Below, one piece after another: positions 34,756 through 42,961 of a DNA stretch of 64,000 nt. Below the pieces are notes generated by a model. The model did no database searches. It was given only the letters and a program-made list of their open reading frames with translations, and was not told the origin of the DNA. Every line of letters starts with the position of its first letter. The stretch's first letter is position 1. A program made the translations under genes and the position numbers. The DNA comes from Arthrobacter sp. AK04 (lineage in GTDB: Bacteria > Actinomycetota > Actinomycetes > Actinomycetales > Micrococcaceae): the NCBI RefSeq assembly GCF_021129155.1, contig NZ_JAJOMC010000002.1, forward strand, positions 62,001 to 126,000. Reading direction: 5' to 3'.

Positions 34756-36378
34756 ATGGGAGCGGTTCAGGGGCAGGCAGGGGCACCGTCAACAGTGCAG
34801 GCGGCGGGAAGCCCCGCTGCCGAGTCTGCGGCTCGGCTCTCGTCTGCGGCCGGAACTTCAGCTGGTGCCGTTGCGCCGCCGGTTCCTGGTGTCCTGTCCG
34901 TTGCTGACATCTCTCGCGCCTTGGCTTCGATTACGGTCGCTGCTGACGGTCCGGGGATGATTGATCAGTTGCGGGAGCTGGAGGACCTGAAGTCACTGGC
35001 CGCTGCGAAACAGGCCCGGATTACTGTGGCTTTTGATCTCTCCCAGCGGCGGGAGCAGGCCGCTGCCGGCGTCCCGGCCAAGGAACAAGGCACCGGCGTT
35101 GCCGCGCAGGTTGCGCTGGCGCGGCGGGAGTCCCCGGCCCGCGGCGGCCGGCTCCTGGGACTGGCCAAAGCCCTCGGCACCGAAATGCCCCACGCCCTGG
35201 CCGCCCTGGAATCCGGGCAGCTAAACGAATGGCGCGCCACCCTCATCGTGAAAGAAACAGCCTGCCTGTCCGCCGAAGACCGGTGCGCCGTGGACGAAGA
35301 ACTCGCCACCAACACCGGAACGCTTTCAGGATGCGGGGACCGGGCCATCATCACCGCGGTCCGGGCCGCCGCGTACCGGCGTGACCCGCACTCGGTGACA
35401 CGACGCGCAGCCCACGCGGTGAACGACCGGACCGTGAGTCTTCGTCCGGCGCCGGACACCATGGCCCGCCTGACCGCCCTGCTGCCCGTCGCCCAGGGCG
35501 TGGCAGCCTACGCGGCCCTGACCCGCCACGCAGACACCGTCCGATCACAGGGTGATGACCGGTCCAGGGGCGCGATCATGGCCGACCAGCTCGTCGAAAA
35601 CATCACCGGCACCCCGGGAGGGGCCAACAGCATCGAAGTCCAGCTCGTCATGACCGACCGCACCCTCTTCCAGGGCGACAGCGAACCCGCCCGCCTCGCA
35701 GGCTACGGCACCGTCCCCTCCGAATGGGCCAGGAAAGCAGCCCGCACTGAACCAGAAGCTAACGCCGGGGAACTGAACATCTGGCTCCGCCGGCTCTACA
35801 CAGCCCCCGGCACCGGAGAACTCCTCGCGATGGATTCGAAGGCGCGGCTCTTCCCGCCTGGGCTCCGCCGGTTCCTCCAGGTCCGCGATGACACCTGCCG
35901 CACCCCCTACTGCGACGCGCCCATCCGCCACCACGACCACATCACCCCCTGGCACCAGGACGGCCCCACCACCAGCACCAACGGCCAAGGCCTCTGCGAA
36001 GCCTGCAACCACACCAAAGAAAAACCCGAGTTCTCAGCCACACCGGTCCCCGGACCCAGACACACTGTAGAACTCCAAACCCCCACCGGCCACACCTACC
36101 ACTCCACAGCACCACCCCCACCCGGCACCGCACTCGATGCAGGCGGATCGGGCGCATTAGCCGGTAGTGCTGCTGCCGTCGCCACGGGTCCGCCGCTTTA
36201 TGTGGCTTCCCCCGCCAACGCGGGCCCGTCTTGCGGCGACCCCGAACCAACCATGCGGGGAACAGCAAAATGCCCTAGCCCAAAGAAACATGGAGTCCAG
36301 GTCCTCGGTCGCGTTGTTGCTCACCCACCCCTGGCTGTACCGCAGCGCCCCCTGGCGGCAGCGGCTGCACCGCCGTAG
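34756..36378 (+). CDS. DUF222 / HNH endonuclease protein (13E12 repeat type)
   Basis: 540 aa. The N-terminal two thirds is DUF222 ([20 protein letters not shown], then [18 protein letters not shown]); an HNH domain follows near residues 375-425 ([20 protein letters not shown], then [12 protein letters not shown]). The 120 residues beyond it are low-complexity and unconserved in appearance. These proteins are multicopy in many actinobacterial genomes and are suspected of a selfish or recombination-related life; function is not settled. The start at 34756 has a poor ribosome site. It interrupts a run of sugar genes and ends with a strong palindrome. Confidence 0.82.
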   Translation: MGAVQGQAGAPSTVQAAGSPAAESAARLSSAAGTSAGAVAPPVPGVLSVADISRALASITVAADGPGMIDQLRELEDLKSLAAAKQARITVAFDLSQRREQAAAGVPAKEQGTGVAAQVALARRESPARGGRLLGLAKALGTEMPHALAALESGQLNEWRATLIVKETACLSAEDRCAVDEELATNTGTLSGCGDRAIITAVRAAAYRRDPHSVTRRAAHAVNDRTVSLRPAPDTMARLTALLPVAQGVAAYAALTRHADTVRSQGDDRSRGAIMADQLVENITGTPGGANSIEVQLVMTDRTLFQGDSEPARLAGYGTVPSEWARKAARTEPEANAGELNIWLRRLYTAPGTGELLAMDSKARLFPPGLRRFLQVRDDTCRTPYCDAPIRHHDHITPWHQDGPTTSTNGQGLCEACNHTKEKPEFSATPVPGPRHTVELQTPTGHTYHSTAPPPPGTALDAGGSGALAGSAAAVATGPPLYVASPANAGPSCGDPEPTMRGTAKCPSPKKHGVQVLGRVVAHPPLAVPQRPLAAAAAPP

Positions 36379-36414
36379 TCCTACCGGTGCAGCTTTAACT
36401 TTCGCAGCCTTAAA

Positions 36415-36461
36415 CAGCTCCGTCCCGGAAGGAACCAATGGTTCCCGCCGGGACGGAGCTG
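36415..36461. terminator. Strong palindrome between convergent genes
   Basis: Arms 36415-36436 and 36440-36461 form a 14-bp perfect outer stem, a 2-bp mismatch and a 6-bp inner stem with a 3-nt loop. It lies between the HNH gene and the convergent binding-protein gene, consistent with bidirectional termination. Confidence 0.65.
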
Positions 36462-36536
36462 CCACCCGCCGTCGGACGCTCGGAGTGGAGGAGGCGTCCA
36501 CCCAAACTGTCCGGAGCCGTGTTGGCGGTGTGAGGA

Positions 36537-37895
36537 CTAACTGCTGATTGCCGACTTCATTTCGTCGTGGGCCTTCTTGCCTGCCTCGTCCGTGGACAGC
36601 CGCTCGAAGAGAACCTCGGAGGTGTACCGCTTGATGATTTCCTGGATTGCTCCGGCGCCCTTCGGCGGCGGAGCGGGTGCCTCGCCGAGCTCGTCCTTGA
36701 TCTGGTCGATGAACTTGACCACCTTGACGTCAGCCGGAGTCAGCTTGGACTCGATGGCTGCGCGGACTTCTGAGTTCGGGTATACACCGCGGTCTGCCAG
36801 GAGGGCCTCGCCTGCCTTGACGTTGTTAGCCAGGAAGTCGATGAACTTGGCGGTCTCCTCAGGGTGCTTTGTACGTGAGGAAGCGGACCAGAACTGCGAA
36901 GCCTTGTACCAAAGTCCGGCGTCCTCGGCTGAACCGGTCTTGGTGGGGAACCGCATGATCTTCAGGTCGCCGCCGGAGGCCTTTTCCAGTGCGGGTGCCT
37001 GGTTGGACCACCAGAAGGCCATGGCGTTCTTGCCCGTTGCCAGCCCACTCTGGTCCAGCGGCGCGGCCTCTGCCTCAATAACCTCGGATGCGGATGGGAC
37101 TGCCTTCTTTGCGCTGAGCTCCTTGAGGAACGCCCACCATTCGGAAATGTCGCTGGGCTCAAAGCCCAGCTTTCCGTCCGAGGTGTACAGCGACTTGCCG
37201 TTCTGGCGGAGCCAGACACCCAGGGACGCCTCGTCCGTGCCGTACGCTGCGGCGCCGTAAGTGCCATCCGGGGACTTCTCGGTGACCTCGGCAGCGATGC
37301 GGCCGAAGTCCTCCCAGGTCCACGTTGAATCGTCCGGCATCGCAACACCCGCGGCCTCAAACACCGCGGGGTTGGCCAGGATGGTGGCTGCATTAATGCC
37401 GGCAGCGATACCGGTCAGGCCGTCCTCGCTCTTGCCTGCGTTCAGTGCGGCTTCATCGAGCTTGGAGGTGTCGATCTCATACTTGGACAGGTCCAGCAGG
37501 GCACCCCGGCTGGAGTATTCAGTAATGTACTTTTCGTCCATCTGGATGATGTCCGGAGCGTCGTTGGCGGCAACCTGGGTGGCCAGCTTGTCCCAGTAAC
37601 CGCTCCAGTCGCCGAACTCCGGCTTGATCTTGATGTTCGGGTTCTCAGCCTCAAACTGCTTGATGGCTTCCTGGGTCAGCTGGGCGCGCTTGTCGCCGCC
37701 CCACCAGGAAAACCGCAGTTCGACAGGGCCATCGGCGTTCTGCGGCGAGGATCCACCGCCGCATGCGCTAAGGGCCATAACGACGGCGGCCGCGGCCGCA
37801 ACGACGCCCGTCTTGCGGATGCGGCGTGCTGCGCCGGGGGAAGGCGACTGTGCCGATTGCCGGGCAGCAGACGCAGGGCGGGAAAAGAGCTGCAC
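36537..37895 (-). CDS. CUT1 extracellular sugar-binding lipoprotein
   Basis: 452 aa. A long positively charged n-region precedes the hydrophobic stretch and lipobox LSAC (Cys45). The mature part (LRFSWWGGDKRAQLTQEAIK) is closely similar to the binding protein at 25850. I chose the GTG at 37895, which has a CGGAG site and removes a 90-residue upstream reading with no signal-peptide character. It is the last gene after the permease pair 39175/38234 but is separated by a terminator and has its own operator, so it can be expressed independently. Confidence 0.85.
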   Translation of the reverse strand: MQLFSRPASAARQSAQSPSPGAARRIRKTGVVAAAAAVVMALSACGGGSSPQNADGPVELRFSWWGGDKRAQLTQEAIKQFEAENPNIKIKPEFGDWSGYWDKLATQVAANDAPDIIQMDEKYITEYSSRGALLDLSKYEIDTSKLDEAALNAGKSEDGLTGIAAGINAATILANPAVFEAAGVAMPDDSTWTWEDFGRIAAEVTEKSPDGTYGAAAYGTDEASLGVWLRQNGKSLYTSDGKLGFEPSDISEWWAFLKELSAKKAVPSASEVIEAEAAPLDQSGLATGKNAMAFWWSNQAPALEKASGGDLKIMRFPTKTGSAEDAGLWYKASQFWSASSRTKHPEETAKFIDFLANNVKAGEALLADRGVYPNSEVRAAIESKLTPADVKVVKFIDQIKDELGEAPAPPPKGAGAIQEIIKRYTSEVLFERLSTDEAGKKAHDEMKSAISS

Positions 37896-37958
37896 TGGTA
37901 ACTCCGATCTTCTTTGATCTAGGTGCTGGGGACTAATGCACTGACAGGGATGAAACGC

Positions 37959-37970
37959 GAAAGCGCTTTC
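37959..37970. promoter_or_regulatory. Perfect LacI-type operator
   Basis: GAAAGCGCTTTC, a perfect 12-bp palindrome, lies 64 bp upstream of the binding-protein GTG. Same class as the sites at 40382 and 52487-52652. Confidence 0.75.
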
Positions 37971-37982
37971 TAGATGTAATAG

Positions 37983-38001
37983 TACAAGTACGTGACTTGT
38001 A
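37983..38001. promoter_or_regulatory. Second palindrome of a different type
   Basis: TACAAGTACGTGACTTGTA has 7-bp perfect arms around ACGTG; flanking GTAATA and TTAC extend the symmetry loosely. It lies 13 bp from the LacI-type box and does not match either LacI class, so a different regulator is implied. Confidence 0.5.
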
Positions 38002-38149
38002 TTACAAGATGTTTGGCCGTGGCATTCCCGGACGGCCTCTTTTGGGTGGCGTGCTCGGGGACGGCTGTTTCCGGACGGCGCCGGAAGGCACCCGCCAGAA
38101 CGGCACGCCCCAGCCCGGCACGATCCCAGCCCGCTATATTTCCGGACAG

Positions 38150-38182
38150 CCGAACGGCCCGCCACAAGGACGGGCCGTTCGG
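38150..38182 (-). terminator. Hairpin after the permease pair
   Basis: A perfect 12-bp GC-rich stem (38150-38161 with 38171-38182) and 9-nt loop lies 52 bp downstream of the MalG-like stop. Together with the two operator-type palindromes it accounts for most of the 338-bp gap before the binding-protein gene. Confidence 0.6.
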
Positions 38183-38233
38183 TTGGTACTGCTGGTTACG
38201 GGCCGGCAGCGGAGAAGTCCAGGGGAATTGGAC

Positions 38234-39175
38234 CTACTTGATGCCGGTTGTCGCGATCCCCTTGATGAGGAAGCGCTGGCCAAAGAGGAACACCAGGAAG
38301 ACCGGCAGGAGCGAGACGATGGACATTGCGAACAGCGATCCCCAGCTCGTGGCTGACTGCGAATCAACGAAGGCCCTCAGCGCCACCGGAACGGTAAACA
38401 TGTCCGGGTCCGTCAGGTAGATCAGGGCGCCGAAGAAGTCGTTCCAGGTCCAGATGAAGGTGAAGATGGTGGTGGTGGCCAGCGCCGGAACCATCAGCGG
38501 CAGGATGACCCGCAGGAAGATGCGTGGGTGGCCTGCGCCGTCGATCCTTGCAGCCTCATCGAGTTCCCGCGGAATGCCGCGGATGAACTGCACCATCAGG
38601 AAGACGAAGAACGCCTCGGTGGCCAGCAGCTTGGGCACGATCAGCGGCCAGAAGGTGTTCACCCAGCCGATCTGCGAGAACAGGATGTACTGCGGAACGA
38701 TCACCACGTGGAACGGCAGCATGATGGTCAGCAGCATGATGCCGAACAGCAGCTTCTTGGCGGTGAACTGGAGCCGGGCGAATGCGTAGGCCGCCATGGA
38801 GCAGGAGATCAGGTTGCCCAGGATGGAGCCGATAACCACAATCGCCGAGTTGATCATGTAGTGGCCGAAGGGGTGGGTCAGTGCGGACCAGCCGGAAGTG
38901 TAGTTACTCATCTCCAGGCTGTTGAGCCAGAGCCCGGGTTCGCGGAAGATCAGCTCGTTGGGGCGAAGCGATGAAACAACCATCCAGAGCAGCGGGTAGA
39001 TCATCAGGCCGCCGGCAAGGATCAGGATGCCGTGCTTCATCAGGGACTTTCCGCGCTGGGCCCGGCTGAACGCCAGGGTTCCACGGGACTCGCGGGGCTT
39101 GCGGTGGTTCGTAGGCTTGCCGGCGCCTCCGGACTTCTTGTCCGGGGTGGGCAGCGTCTCCAGCTTAGTCGTCAT
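38234..39175 (-). CDS. CUT1 sugar ABC transporter permease (MalG-like)
   Basis: 313 aa with a cytoplasmic Lys/Gly-rich tail of about 45 residues and six membrane segments. The EAA loop ELDEAARIDGAGHPRIFLRV lies near residues 200-219. It overlaps the partner permease by 11 bp. Three binding proteins of one sequence group (25850, 36537, 40444) have no other permease nearby and could share this pair. ATP-binding subunit not in the window. Confidence 0.88.
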   Translation of the reverse strand: MTTKLETLPTPDKKSGGAGKPTNHRKPRESRGTLAFSRAQRGKSLMKHGILILAGGLMIYPLLWMVVSSLRPNELIFREPGLWLNSLEMSNYTSGWSALTHPFGHYMINSAIVVIGSILGNLISCSMAAYAFARLQFTAKKLLFGIMLLTIMLPFHVVIVPQYILFSQIGWVNTFWPLIVPKLLATEAFFVFLMVQFIRGIPRELDEAARIDGAGHPRIFLRVILPLMVPALATTTIFTFIWTWNDFFGALIYLTDPDMFTVPVALRAFVDSQSATSWGSLFAMSIVSLLPVFLVFLFGQRFLIKGIATTGIK

Positions 39176-40109
39176 AGAAAACCCAATACTTAGAAGCGAT
39201 GAAGTTGATGGCGGTGAATACGCCGATGATCACCAGCAGGACCCATGCCATGGCTGACGCGTAGCCCATGTCGAACTGGCCGAAGCCCTTCTGGTAGAGG
39301 TACAGCGTGAAGAACATCGTGGAGTCCGAGGGGCCGCCGTTGCCGCCCGAGACGATGAACGCCTGGGTGAACGACTGGAAGGAACCGATGATCTGCAGCA
39401 CCAGGTTGAAGAAGATGATCGGGCTCAGCATCGGCAGGGTGATCCGCCAGAACTGCTGAAGGGTGGTGGCGCCGTCAACCCTCGCTGCCTCGTAATACAT
39501 GTGCGGGATCTGCCGGAGTCCGGCCAGGAAGATGATCATGGGAGCGCCGAAGGTCCAGACGTGGAGCAGGATGATGGAACCAAGCGCCGTGCTGGGGTCC
39601 GAGATCCATCCGGGACCCTGGATGCCGAACATTGCCAGGACCTGGTTCACCAGGCCCGTAGTACCGAAGATCTGCTTCCAGAGGATGGCGACTGCCACCG
39701 AACCGCCCAGGAGGGACGGCAGGTAGAACACCGAGCGGTAGAACGGCAAGCCGCGCAGGCCCTTGTCCAGGACCAGGGCGATCAGGAGCGCCACGGCGAG
39801 CTGGAGCGGCACGCCAACAAACACGTACGTGAAGGTCACGCCCAGGGAGTTGTGCAGGCGTGCGTCATCGAGCATCCGGGTGAAATTGTCCAGCCCCACC
39901 CATTCCGGCGGCTGGAGCAGGTTGTAGTCCGTGAAGGACAGGTAGAGGGACATGATCATTGGGCCGAAGGTGATGGCAACGAGGCCCACCAGCCACGGCA
40001 GCAGGAAGATGTACGCTGCCTTGTTGTCCCGGCCGTTGGCCTTCTTCTCGGCGGCAGTGGCCTTGCCCTTGCGCCGGGTTATGGAGCTGAGTTCGCTGAT
40101 GGCGCTCAC
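39165..40109 (-). CDS. CUT1 sugar ABC transporter permease (MalF-like)
   Basis: 314 aa, six membrane segments from about residue 32. EAA loop MYYEAARVDGATTLQQFWRI at about 205-224. The assigned start is GTG at 40109 with a GGGACGG site; it overlaps by 4 bp (GTGA) a 29-codon reading frame that carries a much stronger ribosome site. Either that frame is a translated leader or the gene has an N-terminal frameshift; both are discussed in the findings. Confidence 0.87.
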   Translation of the reverse strand: MSAISELSSITRRKGKATAAEKKANGRDNKAAYIFLLPWLVGLVAITFGPMIMSLYLSFTDYNLLQPPEWVGLDNFTRMLDDARLHNSLGVTFTYVFVGVPLQLAVALLIALVLDKGLRGLPFYRSVFYLPSLLGGSVAVAILWKQIFGTTGLVNQVLAMFGIQGPGWISDPSTALGSIILLHVWTFGAPMIIFLAGLRQIPHMYYEAARVDGATTLQQFWRITLPMLSPIIFFNLVLQIIGSFQSFTQAFIVSGGNGGPSDSTMFFTLYLYQKGFGQFDMGYASAMAWVLLVIIGVFTAINFIASKYWVFYDD

Positions 40110-40195
40110 TGTTGCCGTCCCGTTCGTGTCGTCGGGCCCGCTGCTGCCGGCATTCCAGCCGGGCGCAACGCCCTGGGTATGTGCTTAGCGGCCAT
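40106..40195 (-). CDS. Possible 29-codon leader peptide before the permease
   Basis: ATG at 40195 is preceded by AAAGGAG at ideal spacing. The product MAAKHIPRALRPAGMPAAAG and nine more residues is basic, with no membrane segment. Its TGA overlaps the permease GTG as GTGA, the arrangement of coupled translation. It could be a real small protein, a leader that feeds ribosomes to the permease, or the true N-terminus of the permease separated by a frameshift. There is no independent evidence of conservation. Confidence 0.4.
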   Translation of the reverse strand: MAAKHIPRALRPAGMPAAAGPTTRTGRQQ

Positions 40196-40233
40196 GTGGT
40201 CTCCTTTGGTCATCGTGGCCTCCACGTTCTTGG

Positions 40234-40249
40234 TATCGCCTGGGCGATA
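40234..40249. promoter_or_regulatory. Short perfect palindrome upstream of the permease leader
   Basis: TATCGCC and GGCGATA flank TG, giving a 16-bp palindrome 39 bp upstream of the leader ATG. It could be an operator or part of a 5' leader structure. Unlike the LacI boxes, it is not centred on CG. Confidence 0.35.
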
Positions 40250-40336
40250 GGTGCGCTCCTGCTGCCGGATCCATCCAGGTTCTGGTGGTTCCCCTGCCGC
40301 GGGAGGTGCGGATTGAAAAAGCGGCTCCGTACCAAA

Positions 40337-40348
40337 GTAAACGGTTTC
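40337..40348. promoter_or_regulatory. LacI-type operator upstream of the -35
   Basis: GTAAACGGTTTC (revcomp GAAACCGTTTAC) is CG-centred. Its end touches the -35 of the plus-strand promoter; with the box at 40382 it brackets that promoter. Box centres are 45 bp apart. Confidence 0.55.
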
Positions 40349-40377
40349 TTGACTCCTGTATAGCCCTTTGTTAGTTT
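40349..40377 (+). promoter_or_regulatory. Promoter of the binding-protein gene at 40444
   Basis: TTGACT (40349-40354) and TAGTTT (40372-40377) are spaced by 17 nt. An operator lies immediately downstream. Confidence 0.6.
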
Positions 40378-40381
40378 TTGA

Positions 40382-40393
40382 GAAAACGCTTTC
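40382..40393. promoter_or_regulatory. LacI-type operator at the transcription start
   Basis: GAAAACGCTTTC is CG-centred and begins 4 nt after the -10, so it covers the expected +1. Placement is classic for repression. Confidence 0.72.
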
Positions 40394-40443
40394 TGTTATA
40401 CAGGTCACTACGAATACAACCACACCACTTAAGGGGCAGGACA

Positions 40444-41739
40444 ATGCGGTTACGTCTCAGGAAATCAGTCATGGGGGTTGCAGGCGCAACAGCTGCCCTC
40501 GCAATGGTACTTACGGGTTGCGGCAGCAACGCGGAGGCCGGGAAAGTAGGGACGGTTGAAGATCCAGTGACCATCCGTTTCGCCTGGTGGGGCAATGATT
40601 CCCGCGCCAAAACCACGCTGGAAGTCATCAAGGACTTCGAGGCTGCGAACCCCACCATCAAGGTGGAGGGCGAGAACACCGAGTTCAGTTCCTACTGGGA
40701 CAAGATGGCCACCCAGATCGCCGGCGGCACCACTCCGGACGTGTTCGCCATGAGCGGCGCCTACCCCAGCGAGTACGCAAGCCGGGGTGTGCTCCTGGAC
40801 CTGGATGAGGTCAAGGACCAGCTGGATACCTCCAAGTTCGCTGAAGGCACGGTGGACCTGGGCAAGATCGACGGCAAGCAGTACACCATCACCGCAGGCG
40901 TGAACTCCATGTCCATGGTGATCGATCCCAAGGTTTTCGAGGCAGCCGGCGTTGAGCTGCCGGACGACGAAACCTGGACGTGGGACGACTACGCCCAGAT
41001 CGCCGCCGACATCACCAAGAACTCCCCGGCGGGAACCTTCGGCACCACCCCCATGTCCAACGACTCCTTCCTGGCGGTGTGGGCACGCCAAAGCGGGGAG
41101 GAGCTCTACACCGATGACGGCAAGAAGCTGGGCATCAGCGAGGACACCGCCACCGAGTGGTTCGAGCTCAACAAGAAGCTCATGGAAACCGGCGGTGCGC
41201 CGTCCGCCTCCCAGACCGTGGAGGACGGCTCTGCCCAGCCCGAAATGACGCTGATGGGCCAGGGCAAGCAGGGCATGAAGATCTCCTGGAGCAACCAGAT
41301 GAACTCCTACTCCGGTTCGCCGCTGGTCATGATGAAGATGCCGGGCGAAAGCAAGACGCCCGGCGCGTGGCTGCGCTCATCCATGGAATACGCCATTTCC
41401 TCCAAGTCCGCGCACCCCAAGGAAGCGGCCCTCTTCATCAACTACCTGGTGAACAACGTGGACGCTGCCACCAAGATCAAGAGTGACCGCGGCATGCCTG
41501 CCAACACCGAGCTCAAGGCCGCCATCACTCCGCTCCTGAAGGAATCCCAGCAGAAGGAAGCGGAGTACCTGGACCGCATCGCGGAGATGGACATTGAGCC
41601 GCCGCTGCCGTTCCCCGCGGGTTCCTCGGCCACCATGGAGGTCCTGAACCGGTTCAACACGGATGTCCTGTTCGGCAAGATCTCGCCGCGGGACGCCGCC
41701 AAGGGCTTCATCCAGGAAGTCAACTCGAACCTGGGCTGA
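40444..41739 (+). CDS. CUT1 extracellular sugar-binding lipoprotein
   Basis: 431 aa; signal peptide ending LTGC (Cys26), mature part opening VTIRFAWWGNDSRAKTTLEV. Related to the proteins at 25850 and 36537. It is divergent from the permease pair at 38234-40109, so this is probably the primary partner of that pair. It is the first gene of a plus-strand run with the hydrolase, the Gfo/Idh fusion and the M24-like gene, which are likely co-transcribed and hence act on the imported compound. Repression by two LacI boxes is expected. Confidence 0.87.
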   Translation: MRLRLRKSVMGVAGATAALAMVLTGCGSNAEAGKVGTVEDPVTIRFAWWGNDSRAKTTLEVIKDFEAANPTIKVEGENTEFSSYWDKMATQIAGGTTPDVFAMSGAYPSEYASRGVLLDLDEVKDQLDTSKFAEGTVDLGKIDGKQYTITAGVNSMSMVIDPKVFEAAGVELPDDETWTWDDYAQIAADITKNSPAGTFGTTPMSNDSFLAVWARQSGEELYTDDGKKLGISEDTATEWFELNKKLMETGGAPSASQTVEDGSAQPEMTLMGQGKQGMKISWSNQMNSYSGSPLVMMKMPGESKTPGAWLRSSMEYAISSKSAHPKEAALFINYLVNNVDAATKIKSDRGMPANTELKAAITPLLKESQQKEAEYLDRIAEMDIEPPLPFPAGSSATMEVLNRFNTDVLFGKISPRDAAKGFIQEVNSNLG

Positions 41740-41791
41740 CCCAACGGCTGGTTCAGCCATCACAACAACATCCCGAACAGGAGGCAGGCCA

Positions 41792-42961
41792 GTGACTGAA
41801 AGCAGCGGGCCCGTCAGGCCCAGCGCCATCGCCGGCTACGAGGACTGGCCTGCCTACGTCCAGCACCATCCCCGCTACCAGGCAGCCACGCCGGCGGCGC
41901 AGGAACTCGCGGACGCCCTCGGCGTCCCGGGGGCGCAGCAGGAGCCTGAAGTGGCGGTCCAGTGGGAGGAAACGCACGACGGCGTCACCACCTCCCAGCT
42001 CAGCTGGCAGTTGGGGTTCGGCCCCCGGACCACCGGCTGGCTGATTCGTCCGGCCGGCAGTTCCGGGCCGCTGCCCGGCATCCTGGCACTCCACTGCCAC
42101 GGTGGAAATAAGTTCGGCGGGGCGGACCGGCTGGTGGAACTCCCGGAGCAGCACCCGTCGGCGGAGGCTGCCAAAGCTGGCCACTACGACGGCCGCGCCC
42201 TTGCCACGGACGTGGCACGGCGGGGCTTCGCAGTCCTGGCCCATGACGCCTTCGCCTGGGGCAGCCGCCGCTTCGATCTCTCCGTCCCGCCGTGGCGGAC
42301 GGCCTCGGCACTGGAGGCGAGGCAGGCACAGTGGCGGGAGGACGGCGTCGTGCCTTCCGATGCCGACGTGTACAACGCCGCCGCAGGTTTCCACGAAGAC
42401 ACCGTGGCCAAGACCGCCGGCCTGCTGGGCACGAGCCTCGCCGGCATGGTGGCCCACGACGACCTGGCCGCACTCGAGATCCTCGCCGGGCTGCCGGTCG
42501 TTGACCAGGACAGGCTGGGCTGCATCGGATTCTCCGGCGGCGGGGGTCGTTCCCTGGCCCTCGCTGCGCTGAGTCCCCGCATCAAAAGCTATGTGGTGAC
42601 CTGCATGATGACCACCTTCCAGTCGCTGCTGCCCTCCTACCTGGACGCGCACTCGTGGCTGCTGCAGACCCCCGGCCTCTGGAAGCTGGGTGACTGGCCG
42701 GAGCTCACAGCCAGGTCCGGAGCGCACAGGCTGCTGGTGCAGTATGCCCTGGCGGACCAGCTCTTCCCCGAAACCGGGATGCGTGACGCCCACCGGGTGC
42801 TGGAGTCGCTCCACAGCCCCGGGACCTACACCGGAAGCTTCTGGCCGGGCGGCCACGTGTTCACCGCCGGCATGCAAGAGGAAGCACTCGGCTTCCTGTC
42901 CGCCTCGCTCGGTGCCAATGATCCCAAAACCCTCCCCCTCAGCCACCTAGGACCCTCCTGA
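41792..42961 (+). CDS. Alpha/beta hydrolase, acetyl xylan esterase/dienelactone hydrolase-like
   Basis: 389 aa, cytoplasmic. The nucleophile elbow is GFSGGGGRS (Ser near residue 249); Asp in YALADQLFPETG and His in PGGHVFTAG complete a plausible triad. Long N-terminal region (IAGYEDWPAYVQHHPRYQAA) is shared with DUF-type esterases found beside Gfo/Idh genes. The GTG at 41792 has an AGGAGG site. It starts 52 bp after the binding-protein gene, and its stop overlaps the next ATG by one base (TGATG). The substrate is unknown; an acyl or lactone ester of a sugar fits the context. Confidence 0.75.
   Translation: MTESSGPVRPSAIAGYEDWPAYVQHHPRYQAATPAAQELADALGVPGAQQEPEVAVQWEETHDGVTTSQLSWQLGFGPRTTGWLIRPAGSSGPLPGILALHCHGGNKFGGADRLVELPEQHPSAEAAKAGHYDGRALATDVARRGFAVLAHDAFAWGSRRFDLSVPPWRTASALEARQAQWREDGVVPSDADVYNAAAGFHEDTVAKTAGLLGTSLAGMVAHDDLAALEILAGLPVVDQDRLGCIGFSGGGGRSLALAALSPRIKSYVVTCMMTTFQSLLPSYLDAHSWLLQTPGLWKLGDWPELTARSGAHRLLVQYALADQLFPETGMRDAHRVLESLHSPGTYTGSFWPGGHVFTAGMQEEALGFLSASLGANDPKTLPLSHLGPS

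Noticed and set aside
37997..38356. Plus-strand frame in the gap between permease and binding-protein genes
   Set aside because: It covers the terminator and operators, has no ribosome site and runs antisense into the permease gene.
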